Source of the DNA: Actinomarina sp002308095
GTDB taxonomy: Bacteria; Actinomycetota; Acidimicrobiia; Actinomarinales; Actinomarinaceae
Direction: 5' to 3'
DNA length: 64,000 nt
NCBI GenBank assembly: GCA_045563135.1
Contig: JBJKUL010000001.1
Location: 310,001-374,000, forward strand
Position 1 is the stretch's first letter; every line of letters begins with the position of its first letter. The notes below the pieces were generated by a model. That model did not search any database. It saw only the letters and a program-made list of their open reading frames with translations, and had not been told where the DNA came from. Position numbers and translations under genes: made by a program. Below, piece after piece: positions 25,407 to 34,673 of the stretch.

Positions 25407-26323
25407 TTATTTTTCTACAAGCAACAGTTGAAGGACTATCTTTAGCTGCAATCTATTCATTAGTTGCTATAGGGTTTGTCTTAATTTACAAGGCTATGGA
25501 AGTTTTAAGCTTTGCTCAGCCTGCACTTGCCGTTGTAGGTGCAGGTATCATAAGTTCATTGGCTGTAGATAGAGGTATTTCTTTTTGGCTTGCATTATTT
25601 TTAGGAGTTTTACTGACTGGAATATTGGGTTTGCTAATTGAGAGAACTTTTTTAAGAACAATGGTAGGAGAACCAGTTTTTTCTGTCGCAGTTCTTACAA
25701 TTGGAATTGATATTTTATTGAGGACTGTTCTTGACAGCTGGATTGGAATTAATCCAAAATATATGGGAGATCCCTTTCCTACTTACGGAAATTTTGGTGC
25801 TTTAAAAATTGGTGGTGTAAATATTAAATATCTTGAATTAGCAGCCCTTGTCACCGCAGTAGTGTTAATTATTCTATTGACGATTTTCTTCAGAAAGTCA
25901 AAATATGGAATTGCAATGAGAGCAACATCTTATGATCAGGAAGCAGCAATGGCCCAGGGAATTAATGTTGGTCGAATATTTGGTCTTGTTTGGATGATAG
26001 CGGGAATATTAGCAGCTTTTGCTGGTTTTTTTATAACAGGAGGATTCAATACCTTATCGCAATTTAGCTTCATATCAGCGTTGAGGGCGTTACCTGCGGT
26101 AGTAATTGGAGGTTTAGACTCAATACCGGGAGCAGTAGTTGGATCTATCATTATCGGCCTAACACAGGGTTATGTGGCTTATTATCAATTAAGCCTTGAG
26201 GGTCTAATCGGATTTTCATTTGGAAATGGATTTTCTGTAGTTGCTCCATATCTAATTATGTTTGTAATTTTAATTTTTAAACCTGATGGTCTATTTGGGA
26301 CTGAGGAGGTTGAAAGAGTATGA
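25403..26323 (+). CDS. livH: branched-chain-type ABC transporter permease (LivH-like)
   Basis: This 306-residue permease has about eight membrane segments and the LivH signature: GLSLAAIYSLVAIGFVLIYKAMEVLSFAQP at the start, and the EAA-like loop RATSYDQEAAMAQGINVGRIFGLVWMIAG near residue 172. It starts in the fadD stop region with a 4-base overlap and TTG codon. It would form the translocation pore with LivM. Confidence 0.88.
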   Translation: MIIFLQATVEGLSLAAIYSLVAIGFVLIYKAMEVLSFAQPALAVVGAGIISSLAVDRGISFWLALFLGVLLTGILGLLIERTFLRTMVGEPVFSVAVLTIGIDILLRTVLDSWIGINPKYMGDPFPTYGNFGALKIGGVNIKYLELAALVTAVVLIILLTIFFRKSKYGIAMRATSYDQEAAMAQGINVGRIFGLVWMIAGILAAFAGFFITGGFNTLSQFSFISALRALPAVVIGGLDSIPGAVVGSIIIGLTQGYVAYYQLSLEGLIGFSFGNGFSVVAPYLIMFVILIFKPDGLFGTEEVERV

Positions 26324-27423
26324 GAGGTAGACCAAATCTATACACTGACTACCAAAAGGAATCTTCTATATTCTCTAACAATACACAAAAAAGTTGGTTT
26401 GGAGTATTAGTGACTTTGTCTCTTGCTTTTTGTTTTTTAGCTTCGGATTACTGGATACTTCTTTTAACAACTTCTTTTTTGATAGCTATTGCAGGATGGG
26501 GCTTAAATATTGTCTCTGGACTAGCAGGCCAAATCAATCTTGCACACGGTGTCTTTATTGGAGTTGGGACTTATACTTCGGCAGTAATTGGAGGGGTGGC
26601 AACCTCAAGTGTGATTGGATTCGATCTTGATATGATTTTTTGGTTACCCTTAGCTGGTTTGTCAGCTGCCATTGTTGGTTTAATAATTGCTCCTATTACG
26701 GTTAAATTAAAAGGTCTTAATCTTGCTTTAGTAACCCTTGCTTTAGTTTTCATAGGCTCTCATTTATTTTCAAACTTTAAATCTGTTACTGGTGGTGCTG
26801 GCCTAGGAAGAAAGGTAGCAACTTTAAAGCTATTTGGTGTAAATTTAGAAAAAGGAATTGAATTTGGAACTTTTTATTTACAAAAAAACCAAATTCTCTA
26901 TCTTTTCTGTTTACTGACATGTATTTTCGCAGGGTTAGGTTTTAAAAATTTAGTCAGATCAAGAGCCGGAAGAGCTTATTCTGCAATTAGAGATGGTGAC
27001 ATTGCAGCAGAGGCACTAGGAATTAATTTATTCAGATATAAAGCATCAGCCTTTGCTTTATCCAGTTTTTATGGAGGTATTAGTGGAGCTCTCTTTTTTA
27101 CAGTTTCTGGGGGAGTTGAGCCTGGTACTTTTAGTCTCCTGTACTCAATTACTTTTGTAGCAATAGTAGTTATTGGAGGAGCAGGAACAGTTTTAGGACC
27201 ATTGTTTGGAGCACTTTTTTATACACTTTTTCCAGCATTTATTCAGCTCTTCTTACACACCTTTGAGATTGGAGAACAATCACTTCCACTGAACCTAGGT
27301 CAGCTTGAAAGATTACTTTTTGGTTTATTTATAGTTCTTTTCTTAATTTTTGAACCTAGGGGGCTATGGGGTATTTGGTTTAGGTTACGTAATTATTTTA
27401 AAGCCTGGCCATTTTCCTACTAA
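26320..27423 (+). CDS. livM: branched-chain-type ABC transporter permease (LivM-like)
   Basis: This 367-residue permease carries GWGLNIVSGLAGQINLAHGVFIGVGTYTSAV near residue 66, the LivM hallmark, and the EAA loop RDGDIAAEALGINLFRYKASAFALSS near 228. It overlaps livH by 4 bases. The binding-protein gene follows after 56 bases with its own strong SD, so it is probably made in excess. Confidence 0.88.
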   Translation: MRGRPNLYTDYQKESSIFSNNTQKSWFGVLVTLSLAFCFLASDYWILLLTTSFLIAIAGWGLNIVSGLAGQINLAHGVFIGVGTYTSAVIGGVATSSVIGFDLDMIFWLPLAGLSAAIVGLIIAPITVKLKGLNLALVTLALVFIGSHLFSNFKSVTGGAGLGRKVATLKLFGVNLEKGIEFGTFYLQKNQILYLFCLLTCIFAGLGFKNLVRSRAGRAYSAIRDGDIAAEALGINLFRYKASAFALSSFYGGISGALFFTVSGGVEPGTFSLLYSITFVAIVVIGGAGTVLGPLFGALFYTLFPAFIQLFLHTFEIGEQSLPLNLGQLERLLFGLFIVLFLIFEPRGLWGIWFRLRNYFKAWPFSY

Positions 27424-27452
27424 CTTCATAAAAACCTAGTAACCTAAATTTA

Positions 27453-27462
27453 TTAGTACTAA
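27453..27462. promoter_or_regulatory. palindrome before the binding-protein gene
   Basis: TTAGTACTAA is a perfect 10-base palindrome in the 56-base spacer between livM and the binding-protein gene, 18 bases before the ATG. GGGGG just upstream of that ATG (27471-27475) is a strong SD. The palindrome might be an operator of a second promoter here. AT-rich context makes chance plausible. Confidence 0.3.
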
Positions 27463-27479
27463 TTATAAAAGGGGGAATA

Positions 27480-28856
27480 ATGAAACCATTGCGTAAGCAG
27501 GGAATCATTCTTTTTACAGTTCTAGCCCTTGTCTTAGTAGCTTGCGGCGGAGCCGCTGAAGAAACAGTAGAGGAAACAACTCCTGAAGTTGTTGAATCAC
27601 TTGAATCTCCAGCTGTTACCACAGCGAGTACTGTAGACACAGGTGTTGGAGTTACAGCAGATCCATGTCCCGAAGCTATAGGTGGAGTACCAACAGGTGC
27701 CGATCCTACAAAAGGTTGTATATATCTTGGGTTACTCAATGACTATACAGGACCTTATGGGCCACTTGGACCTGCATTAGAAACTGGCCAAAGAGCTTTT
27801 TGGCTTTGGGCAAACCAAACAGGTGGAGTTGGAGACTATAGTGTCGCAATCGTTGAAGGTTTTGACACAGGTTACAATCCTCAAAAACACCTAGAAGGCT
27901 ACAACGCACAACGAGATAGTGTTGCTGCTTTAGCTATGTCACTTGGTACGCCACAAACAGTATTTATTCTTGATAATATGGATTCAGACAATATGATTGC
28001 AGCTCCTATGAGTTGGTATTCAGGTTGGTCTTACAAATCTGTTGATAAAGGATTAGTGATTGAATTCGGTTCAGCATATTGTGCTGATGGTATGAATGCA
28101 GTTGATTGGGCACTAGCAAACTATCCAGTAGATGTTAAAACTATTGGAATTATGGGATATGCAGGAGATTATGGTGGCGATTACGCTAAAGGCGTAGCAG
28201 CTGCTGCAGAGGCCAATGGTCTTACTGTTGCATGGGAATACATTGTCCCAAGTCCAGAGTTTGACGTTGCTCAAGCAGTTGGTCTAATGGTTACAAAACC
28301 AGTAGATGCATACTTTCCAGCAATTGGACCTACTCATATGGCACAAGTAGCTGGTGGAGCTTTCCAACAAGGATTGACACCACTATCTATGATGGCTGCA
28401 CCGTCATTTAACGATGCATTCGTTAGAGAAGGTTTTGCATTAGCACCATTATTTACTTCTGGTTCAATGTACCTTATGGCCTTCGTTGCTCCATATGAAG
28501 CTGAAACACCAGGTCATGCAACTATGAGAGCTACATTCTCAGCAATGGGAATTGATTCAGCGAATACATTCTTAGTTGCTGGTTGGGCATCACAACACCA
28601 CTTAAAAGGTGTACTTGAAGCTGCCAACAAAGGTGGAGATCTAACTAGAGCAGGTATCAGAAGAGCTGCTGGTAGTGTTTATGTTGACTCTGATGGCATG
28701 ATGCCACAAAGAGAACTTGGACAAAACAGAGCAGATGCTGAGAGCTTCATTGCAGTTCCAGATGGAACAATTGCTAGTGGAGTTAAACTCTTGGCTGGAA
28801 ACTATGTTGGTCCATCAGCTGGTGGATACGACTGGGAATCTGGTCCTTGTAGTTAA
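27480..28856 (+). CDS. livK: periplasmic-type substrate-binding lipoprotein (LivK-like, type 1 PBP)
   Basis: This 458-residue lipoprotein has a signal peptide and lipobox ending VLVAC (Cys22), then a Thr/Glu-rich linker and a type 1 periplasmic-binding fold (about residues 75-450). GLLNDYTGPYGPLGPAL near 82 matches the Liv/amide-binding start and SVDKGLVIEF with TIGIMGYAGDYGGDYAKG lies mid-domain. Cys residues at about 62, 80, 200 and 457 may form disulfides. It is longer than LivK (about 370) because of the linker and an extra C-terminal part. Cargo may be an acid, given the CoA-ligase gene in the operon. Confidence 0.85.
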   Translation: MKPLRKQGIILFTVLALVLVACGGAAEETVEETTPEVVESLESPAVTTASTVDTGVGVTADPCPEAIGGVPTGADPTKGCIYLGLLNDYTGPYGPLGPALETGQRAFWLWANQTGGVGDYSVAIVEGFDTGYNPQKHLEGYNAQRDSVAALAMSLGTPQTVFILDNMDSDNMIAAPMSWYSGWSYKSVDKGLVIEFGSAYCADGMNAVDWALANYPVDVKTIGIMGYAGDYGGDYAKGVAAAAEANGLTVAWEYIVPSPEFDVAQAVGLMVTKPVDAYFPAIGPTHMAQVAGGAFQQGLTPLSMMAAPSFNDAFVREGFALAPLFTSGSMYLMAFVAPYEAETPGHATMRATFSAMGIDSANTFLVAGWASQHHLKGVLEAANKGGDLTRAGIRRAAGSVYVDSDGMMPQRELGQNRADAESFIAVPDGTIASGVKLLAGNYVGPSAGGYDWESGPCS

Positions 28857-28877
28857 TTTTTATTAACTAAATTATTT

Positions 28878-28910
28878 AAAGAGCCGACAATTGTCGGCTC
28901 TTTATTTATT
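28878..28910 (+). terminator. intrinsic terminator of the Liv operon
   Basis: Bases 28878-28903 form a 26-base perfect palindrome (AAAGAGCCGACAA and its complement), followed by an AT-rich T-tract. The stem is GC-rich in an AT-rich genome. It lies 21 bases after the binding-protein stop. Confidence 0.9.
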
Positions 28911-28945
28911 TAGTTATAATTTTTTTGCTATTCTAAAATTTAATC

Positions 28946-29974
28946 GTGCAAAAGTTATCTATATTTCAAAAAAAAAGACTTGTAGTAATTTTATTAATCT
29001 TTTCAATTTTGTCTTACGCCGGATTATTCATCGACACTGACTATTATTATATGTCTCCAGGTCCTCCTTATGAATGGGAGATTATCATTGAAGATGCTAC
29101 TTCGTATACACCTGAAGGAAATCTCTTCCAGCTGACAGTAAGAAGAGATGTTGCAAACTACCTCTTATATAGTTGGGCTTATTTAAGTGAATCTGTTGAT
29201 CTTTATCCAAAAGAAACAATATTACCTAAAGGAGTAACCCCAAGCGAACTTACTCAAATTAGTCTACAAAATATGCAAACTTCTGAAAACGTTGCTATCG
29301 CTGTAGCTCTAAATTCATTGGGGTATAATGTTAAATCTGAAGGAGATGGCGTTTTAGTTGTTGGGCTACTTGATAATTCTCCAGTTATAAATAAATTGCA
29401 AAAAAATGACTTAATTGTTTCATTATCTGGAAAAGACGATTTGAAAAACACAGTAAATTCTTCAACACAATTTATTTCTTTACTTAGAACTTTTTCCATA
29501 GGAGAGACGGTTTCAATAGGCATAGTAAGAGATGGTAAAGACATGCAAATACAGACAACTCTTATTGAGCATATTGAATACAAAGGAGAGCCGATGGTTG
29601 GTTTTCTTGCATCAACCCCAAATCAGAGGTTTACTTTTCCTATCAAAGTTGACATAGATACTGGAAGCGTGGGTGGGCCATCAGCTGGTTTGATGATGGC
29701 TTTAAATGTTTATAACAAATTAACTGACAATGATATAACTAATAGCAATGTAATTGCTGGAACTGGAACAATTGAAATAGATGGGTCTGTTGGCCCGGTT
29801 GGTGGTGTAAAACAAAAAGTGATAGCTGCAAAAAGAGCTGGAGCTACTTTAATACTTGTACCTACAGCAAACTATGATGAAGCTGAATCTTTTCAAGATG
29901 ACAAAACCACAATTATTGCAATAGAAACTTTCGATAATGCTCTTGAAGTAATTTCTGAGTATAGTTCCCGTTAA
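28946..29974 (+). CDS. YlbL-family PDZ/Lon-like protease
   Basis: This 342-residue protease has an N-terminal membrane helix (about residues 10-30), a PDZ domain (about 130-195) and a Lon-type serine-lysine protease domain. The catalytic Ser is in SVGGPSAGLMMAL near 245 and the Lys in VGGVKQKVIAAKRAG near 285. It should act on the outer side of the membrane. It starts at GTG. UPF0182 follows after 28 bases, a pairing also common in other actinobacteria. Confidence 0.88.
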   Translation: MQKLSIFQKKRLVVILLIFSILSYAGLFIDTDYYYMSPGPPYEWEIIIEDATSYTPEGNLFQLTVRRDVANYLLYSWAYLSESVDLYPKETILPKGVTPSELTQISLQNMQTSENVAIAVALNSLGYNVKSEGDGVLVVGLLDNSPVINKLQKNDLIVSLSGKDDLKNTVNSSTQFISLLRTFSIGETVSIGIVRDGKDMQIQTTLIEHIEYKGEPMVGFLASTPNQRFTFPIKVDIDTGSVGGPSAGLMMALNVYNKLTDNDITNSNVIAGTGTIEIDGSVGPVGGVKQKVIAAKRAGATLILVPTANYDEAESFQDDKTTIIAIETFDNALEVISEYSSR

Positions 29975-30002
29975 ACGCAGAACATAAATACAATAAATCT
30001 AC

Positions 30003-32822
30003 ATGGTAAATATAGGAAATATAAACAACCAAGGATCCGAAAGAAGAGGTCTTTCATTTTTGGTCTTTGTTGGAATAATTGGTTTCTCAATCGCAAGGGG
30101 TGTAGCAACCTTCTTTACAAACTATTTATGGTTTGATTCAGTAAATTTGAATGATGTATGGGTAAAAATCCTTTTAACAAGACTTGGCCTTGTGGCAGCA
30201 ACTACAACCATTGCCTTTCTATTTATATTTACTAACTTGAGATTAGCTACACGTGCAACTCCAGTAATAGACATATTTGAAGCATTTGATACCCAGGATC
30301 CTCTTGCTAGATTTAGAAGTTGGGTTAGTGAAAGGTTTGCAAGATTTAGACTTACTGGTGCACTCGGTTTATCGTTATTTTTAGGTGCAGGAAGTTCTAC
30401 ACTATGGGAGCAAGTACTTTTATTCATCAATCAAGAAGAATTTAATATCACAGACCCTGTATTCAATAATGATATTTCAAATTATATATTTGGGTTACCT
30501 CTTTACAGATTATTTGTATCTTGGGGTTTTCAACTAATAACAATTACTTCTATTGTTGTTGTACTTTATTTTATTGCTACTGGTGCAATGCAGCTTAGAC
30601 CTCAAAAGCTTCCTGAAGTTAGTAGTGGAGGTAAGGCTCATTTGTCAGTACTACTAGCTTTTGTTGCTATTTTGAAAGCAGTTGCTTACAGACTAGATGC
30701 AATGGAATTACTTTATTCCCCAAGAGGTAAAGTTTTTGGAGCAAGTTATACAGATGTTGTAGCCCATTTACCAGCTTTACAATTACTAATATTAATTTCA
30801 CTATTTGGAGCTGTTTTACTTCTTGTCAATATAAGAAGAAGGGGATGGCTGCTTCCTGCTACAGCCCTAGGCCTTTGGCTAGCAGTCTCAATTGTTGTTG
30901 GAGGAATAGTCCCAAGTGCAATTCAAAGATTTCGTGTACTTCCAGATGAGTTAAATAAAGAGCTTCCATATGTTGAAGAACACATCAATTATACAAGATT
31001 AGCCTATGGTTTAGATGCAATTGAAGAGAAACCATTTCAAGCATCACCATCACTATCAAGTGACGATATTGCTCAAAACGCACAGACAGTTAACAACATT
31101 AGATTATGGGATCCAACAGTATTAGCTGAAACATACAGTCAGCTTCAAGAAATTAGAGCCTATTACGCTCTGGATGAAGTTGATGTTGATAGGTACACTA
31201 TTGATGGCAAGCTCACACAAGTCATGGTTTCTGCCAGAGAACTCGATCAGACAAATTTACCAGCTCAAGGCTGGGTTAACCAGAGGCTACAGTACACACA
31301 TGGTTACGGTGTAGTCTTCAGTCCGGCTAATAATGTTGCAAGTCAAGGACAACCAGATTTCTACGTTAAAGGTGTCCCTGCAACAACTACTGTTTCAGAA
31401 CTTGAGGTATCCCAACCAAGAATTTACTTTGGTGAATCTGCAGAATCTCAAGAATATGTAGTTGTAAATTCTCTTCAAGATGAAGTTGACTATCCTCTCT
31501 CTACAGAAGGACAGTCCGTTGCATACACAAACTACTCTGGAGATGGTGGAGTGGGTATTGGTACATTCTTCCAAAGACTTGGATTTTCTCTAAGATATAG
31601 TGAATTAAATCTAATGATTTCAAATCAATTGAGTGATGATTCTAAGTTAATCATGGAAAGAAATGTAACAAGTAGAGTTAAAAAGGCTGCACCATTTTTG
31701 TATACAGATAACGATCCATATCTTGCATTAATAGATGGAAACCTCTTTTGGATTATTGACATGTACACAGTTAGTGATAAGTATCCGTACGCTCAACCAG
31801 CCGATACTAGAAGAATTAATGAACGTTCTGGGCTACCAATGAGTTTTAACTATATTAGGAACTCTGTAAAAGCAGTAGTTAACGCATATGACGGAACTAT
31901 GGATTTCTACGTATTTGATGAAACTGATCCACTTATTCAAACTTATGTAAAAATCTTTCCATCATTATTTTCAGATAAAAATGAAATGTCACCAAGCTTG
32001 CTCGACCACATAAGATATCCTGAAGATTTATTTACAATTCAATCTGATATGTACAGAGACTATCACATGATTGATCCACGTGTTTTCTATGCTGATGAAG
32101 ATCCATGGGAAATACCAACTGATTCCTCTACAACTCCTAGAGTTGCCACCTTACGAGGTGAATTTACAGAGCTAGGTTATAAACCTATGCTTCCTTATTA
32201 TCTTTTGATGACTTTACCCGAAGAAGAAGACCTAAGTTATCTTATATTTCAACCTTTTAATCCAGAAAACAGACCAAATATGCAATCATTTTTAGTTGCA
32301 GATGCAGATCCTGAAAATTATGGACAATTAATTGACTATAGATTGCCAAAAGGTGAGTTTGTAGATGGTCCATCGCAGGTATCCACAAGAATTAATCAAG
32401 ATCCAGATATTTCTCAAATCTTTACATTACTTGACCAGCAAGGATCCAGCGTAATAAGAGGTAATTTATTTGTTGTTCCGATAAACCAATCAGTTTTATA
32501 TTATCAACCTATTTATCTACAAGGTGAACAGAATCCACTTCCAGAATTCAAATTTGTTGTGGTTATTTTTCAAGACAAAATAATTATGGAAGAGTCATTA
32601 GGAGAAGCTCTTGAAGGTATTTTTGAAGGTGCATCTTTTGGTGACAATGCAACTGTTGATTCGGATAATGGTCTGGATACAATTGAACTTCTTGAGAAGG
32701 CCAACTCAGCTTTTAATCAAGCCCAAGATGAACTTCTTGCAGGTGATTTGGGAAGATATCAAGAATTAATCAAACTAGCTGAAGAGTATGTCTCCCTGGC
32801 TATTGAGGAATTAAACAAATAA
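30003..32822 (+). CDS. UPF0182-family large membrane protein
   Basis: This 939-residue protein matches UPF0182 of actinobacteria. The N-terminal third has about seven membrane segments (first at 18-38), including SFLVFVGIIGFSIARGV and FFTNYLWFDSVN near the start. A large outer domain follows with YTHGYGVVFSPANNV near 435 and NERSGLPMSFNYIRNSVKAVVNAYDGTMDFYVFD near 605. The C-terminus is acidic with a Gln/Asn-rich helix. The function is not known; the length is close to the usual 900-1000. Confidence 0.9.
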   Translation: MVNIGNINNQGSERRGLSFLVFVGIIGFSIARGVATFFTNYLWFDSVNLNDVWVKILLTRLGLVAATTTIAFLFIFTNLRLATRATPVIDIFEAFDTQDPLARFRSWVSERFARFRLTGALGLSLFLGAGSSTLWEQVLLFINQEEFNITDPVFNNDISNYIFGLPLYRLFVSWGFQLITITSIVVVLYFIATGAMQLRPQKLPEVSSGGKAHLSVLLAFVAILKAVAYRLDAMELLYSPRGKVFGASYTDVVAHLPALQLLILISLFGAVLLLVNIRRRGWLLPATALGLWLAVSIVVGGIVPSAIQRFRVLPDELNKELPYVEEHINYTRLAYGLDAIEEKPFQASPSLSSDDIAQNAQTVNNIRLWDPTVLAETYSQLQEIRAYYALDEVDVDRYTIDGKLTQVMVSARELDQTNLPAQGWVNQRLQYTHGYGVVFSPANNVASQGQPDFYVKGVPATTTVSELEVSQPRIYFGESAESQEYVVVNSLQDEVDYPLSTEGQSVAYTNYSGDGGVGIGTFFQRLGFSLRYSELNLMISNQLSDDSKLIMERNVTSRVKKAAPFLYTDNDPYLALIDGNLFWIIDMYTVSDKYPYAQPADTRRINERSGLPMSFNYIRNSVKAVVNAYDGTMDFYVFDETDPLIQTYVKIFPSLFSDKNEMSPSLLDHIRYPEDLFTIQSDMYRDYHMIDPRVFYADEDPWEIPTDSSTTPRVATLRGEFTELGYKPMLPYYLLMTLPEEEDLSYLIFQPFNPENRPNMQSFLVADADPENYGQLIDYRLPKGEFVDGPSQVSTRINQDPDISQIFTLLDQQGSSVIRGNLFVVPINQSVLYYQPIYLQGEQNPLPEFKFVVVIFQDKIIMEESLGEALEGIFEGASFGDNATVDSDNGLDTIELLEKANSAFNQAQDELLAGDLGRYQELIKLAEEYVSLAIEELNK

Positions 32823-32866
32823 ACAACTTGAGTTTAATTCAATTTTAATTACTATTGATTATTCAG

Positions 32867-32943
32867 CGCGGGGTGGAGCAGTCTGGTAGCTCGCTGGGCT
32901 CATAACCCAGAGGTCGTAGGTTCAAATCCTACCCCCGCTACCA
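32867..32943 (+). tRNA. initiator tRNA-fMet (CAT)
   Basis: A 77-base cloverleaf with encoded CCA end and CAT anticodon. Three initiator marks are visible: no Watson-Crick pair at 1-72 (C1 opposite U72, as in mycobacteria), three G-C pairs in the anticodon stem (CTGGG/CCCAG), and the T-arm GTAGG-TTCAAAT-CCTAC. It stands alone, 44 bases after the UPF0182 gene. Confidence 0.95.
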
Positions 32944-32944
32944 A

Positions 32945-33082
32945 TCACCTAATAAAAAAATCTATGATTCTTTTTCGACCGGTGGATGCAGCTAATAATT
33001 TAAGAGTAAAAATACCCATAACACCAAGAAAAGTCAGAATACCTCCTAGTAGAAATATTCTCCAGAAAATTATTTGATCCAT
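32945..33082 (-). CDS. 45-residue single-pass membrane protein
   Basis: I do not recognise this short protein. It starts MDQIIFWRIFLLGG, has one hydrophobic helix (about residues 9-31) and a basic end (STGRKRIIDFFIR). It is followed closely by the end of the tRNA-fMet gene, and the tlpA-like gene on the same strand ends 31 bases before its start. Position just after tlpA suggests an operon. Supported by an intact frame with native-like codon use; too short for certainty. Confidence 0.5.
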   Translation of the reverse strand: MDQIIFWRIFLLGGILTFLGVMGIFTLKLLAASTGRKRIIDFFIR

Positions 33083-33113
33083 ATTTTAATTATAAACAAG
33101 TTATGAATAACAC

Positions 33114-33605
33114 TTACTCTGTTAACTCAGAAATCATTTTATAACTTACCTGTCCGCTTATTGTTTGAATTACTTCGTAATCAAGATTTAACACTAGAGA
33201 TGTGGGTATGCCTGTCCAGTTGAATTTAGCGAGAAGATAATCTATGTCATCTTCGCTAAGGATATTCTCGTAATTTACATTATATTTTCTTATAAATTCT
33301 TGCCCATTCTGTTTGGAGTCATCAACTAAAACACCAATAACATAATATTTTTCATCAAGAGATATTTTCTTGAGTTCCTCAACTTCTTCTATACAGGGGA
33401 TACACCAACTCGCCCAAAGATTTAGAACAATAAATGATTCATTCTTTAAGCTGTTTTCTATATTGCTTACTTCCGTTAGAGAATACAGATTTACATTAGA
33501 GTTAACAACTGCTGGAGTTTGCTTAATTTCTGTGTTTGAATACGTGAAATAAGTTATTGAAATTATTACAAATAAAATCGAGAGTATCATATTTCTTTTC
33601 AACAT
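33114..33605 (-). CDS. TlpA/ResA-like membrane-anchored thioredoxin
   Basis: This 163-residue protein has an N-terminal signal anchor (residues 7-22) and a thioredoxin fold facing outside the membrane. LNLWASWCIPCIEEVEEL near residue 65 is the CxxC active site (Cys-Ile-Pro-Cys) and TGIPTSLVL near 133 holds the cis-Pro. It should reduce disulfides or supply reductant to cytochrome c or copper-site maturation. It contrasts with the UxxC gene at 2.4 kb, which faces a different set of neighbours. Confidence 0.88.
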   Translation of the reverse strand: MLKRNMILSILFVIISITYFTYSNTEIKQTPAVVNSNVNLYSLTEVSNIENSLKNESFIVLNLWASWCIPCIEEVEELKKISLDEKYYVIGVLVDDSKQNGQEFIRKYNVNYENILSEDDIDYLLAKFNWTGIPTSLVLNLDYEVIQTISGQVSYKMISELTE

Positions 33606-33644
33606 ATCTTTAATTTAATCACTAAATGAACATAATATGTATGT

Positions 33645-34673
33645 ATGAGTATCGAAGAAATAATTTATCCGGGATTTAATAAAAGCTTAAGTGAATTAAA
33701 TTGTATCAAAAAAATAAACAACAATTTATATGAAGTATTAGATTTTACAGATATTGAATGGGTTCGTTCTGCTTTAAGTGAATCTGCTGTTGCGCTAGAT
33801 AAGGATGTTAAATTTGAATTTAAAGAACCTTCAGCTGATCAATTAGATAGAATTCTAAGTCAAGTTGGAGCAGATAAGACTCCAGATCAAATAAAAGATG
33901 CATTTAATGATGGAAAAAGAGTCATAGGAATATCATCTGGGAAGGGAGGTGTAGGTAAATCTACGGTTACTGCATTGTTGGCTCTTGCGTATGCCAGCAA
34001 AGGAAAAAAAGTAGGAATTGTAGATGCTGATATTTGGGGTTATTCAATTCCTAAAATTTTAGGTGCAAAGTTTCCACCAATTCCCTTTAGTAATCGAATA
34101 TTTCCCTCGAAAATAAATGACCTCAATGTGATCTCAATGGAGTATTTTGTAAAACAAGATGAGGCTGTAATATGGAGAGGCCCAATGCTGCATAAAGCTA
34201 TAGAACAGTTTTTATTTGAAGTAATTTGGGAAGACATTGATATTTTGCTTATTGATATGCCTCCTGGTACTGGTGATGTATCAATATCTCTTTCTCAGTT
34301 GTTAACTTTTTTTGAAACAATAATTGTTACAACACCTCAATCTAATGCAACTCTTGTGGCCGAAAGGGCTGGAATAATGTCTAAAAAAGTAAACTCAAGC
34401 ATAATTGGCGTTATTGAGAATATGTCATTTATGAAGGTAAATGATTCTATTATCTATCCATTTGGGGAAGGGGGAGGTTCTTTGCTAGCTGATAAATTAG
34501 ATGTGCCACTAATAGGGCAAATACCACTTGATAACTTAGTTGCTAATTACTGTGAAAAAGGAAGACTACAAGACATTTCATCAGACAAGATTTTTGAAGA
34601 CATTGTTAAGTTTTCTGACAAAATAGACAATATCGCACCAAAGAAGAAGCCAATAAATTTAAAAATTAATTAA
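33645..34673 (+). CDS. mrp: Mrp/NBP35-family Fe-S carrier ATPase
   Basis: This 342-residue P-loop ATPase delivers Fe-S clusters. GISSGKGGVGKSTVTALLALAYASKGKKVGIVDADIWG near residue 99 is the deviant Walker A and switch region, IDMPPGTGDVSISL near 203 the Walker B region. The N-terminal 80 residues form a MIP18-like domain. The CPxC usually seen after ENMS is absent (ENMSFMKVNDSIIYPFGEGGG), which is normal for actinobacterial Mrp. It is convergent with uppP (8-base overlap). Confidence 0.88.
   Translation: MSIEEIIYPGFNKSLSELNCIKKINNNLYEVLDFTDIEWVRSALSESAVALDKDVKFEFKEPSADQLDRILSQVGADKTPDQIKDAFNDGKRVIGISSGKGGVGKSTVTALLALAYASKGKKVGIVDADIWGYSIPKILGAKFPPIPFSNRIFPSKINDLNVISMEYFVKQDEAVIWRGPMLHKAIEQFLFEVIWEDIDILLIDMPPGTGDVSISLSQLLTFFETIIVTTPQSNATLVAERAGIMSKKVNSSIIGVIENMSFMKVNDSIIYPFGEGGGSLLADKLDVPLIGQIPLDNLVANYCEKGRLQDISSDKIFEDIVKFSDKIDNIAPKKKPINLKIN

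Noticed and set aside
33645..34673. Mrp protein defective because it lacks CPxC
   Set aside because: Loss of this motif is usual in actinobacterial Mrp proteins as I recall them, so it is not evidence of decay.
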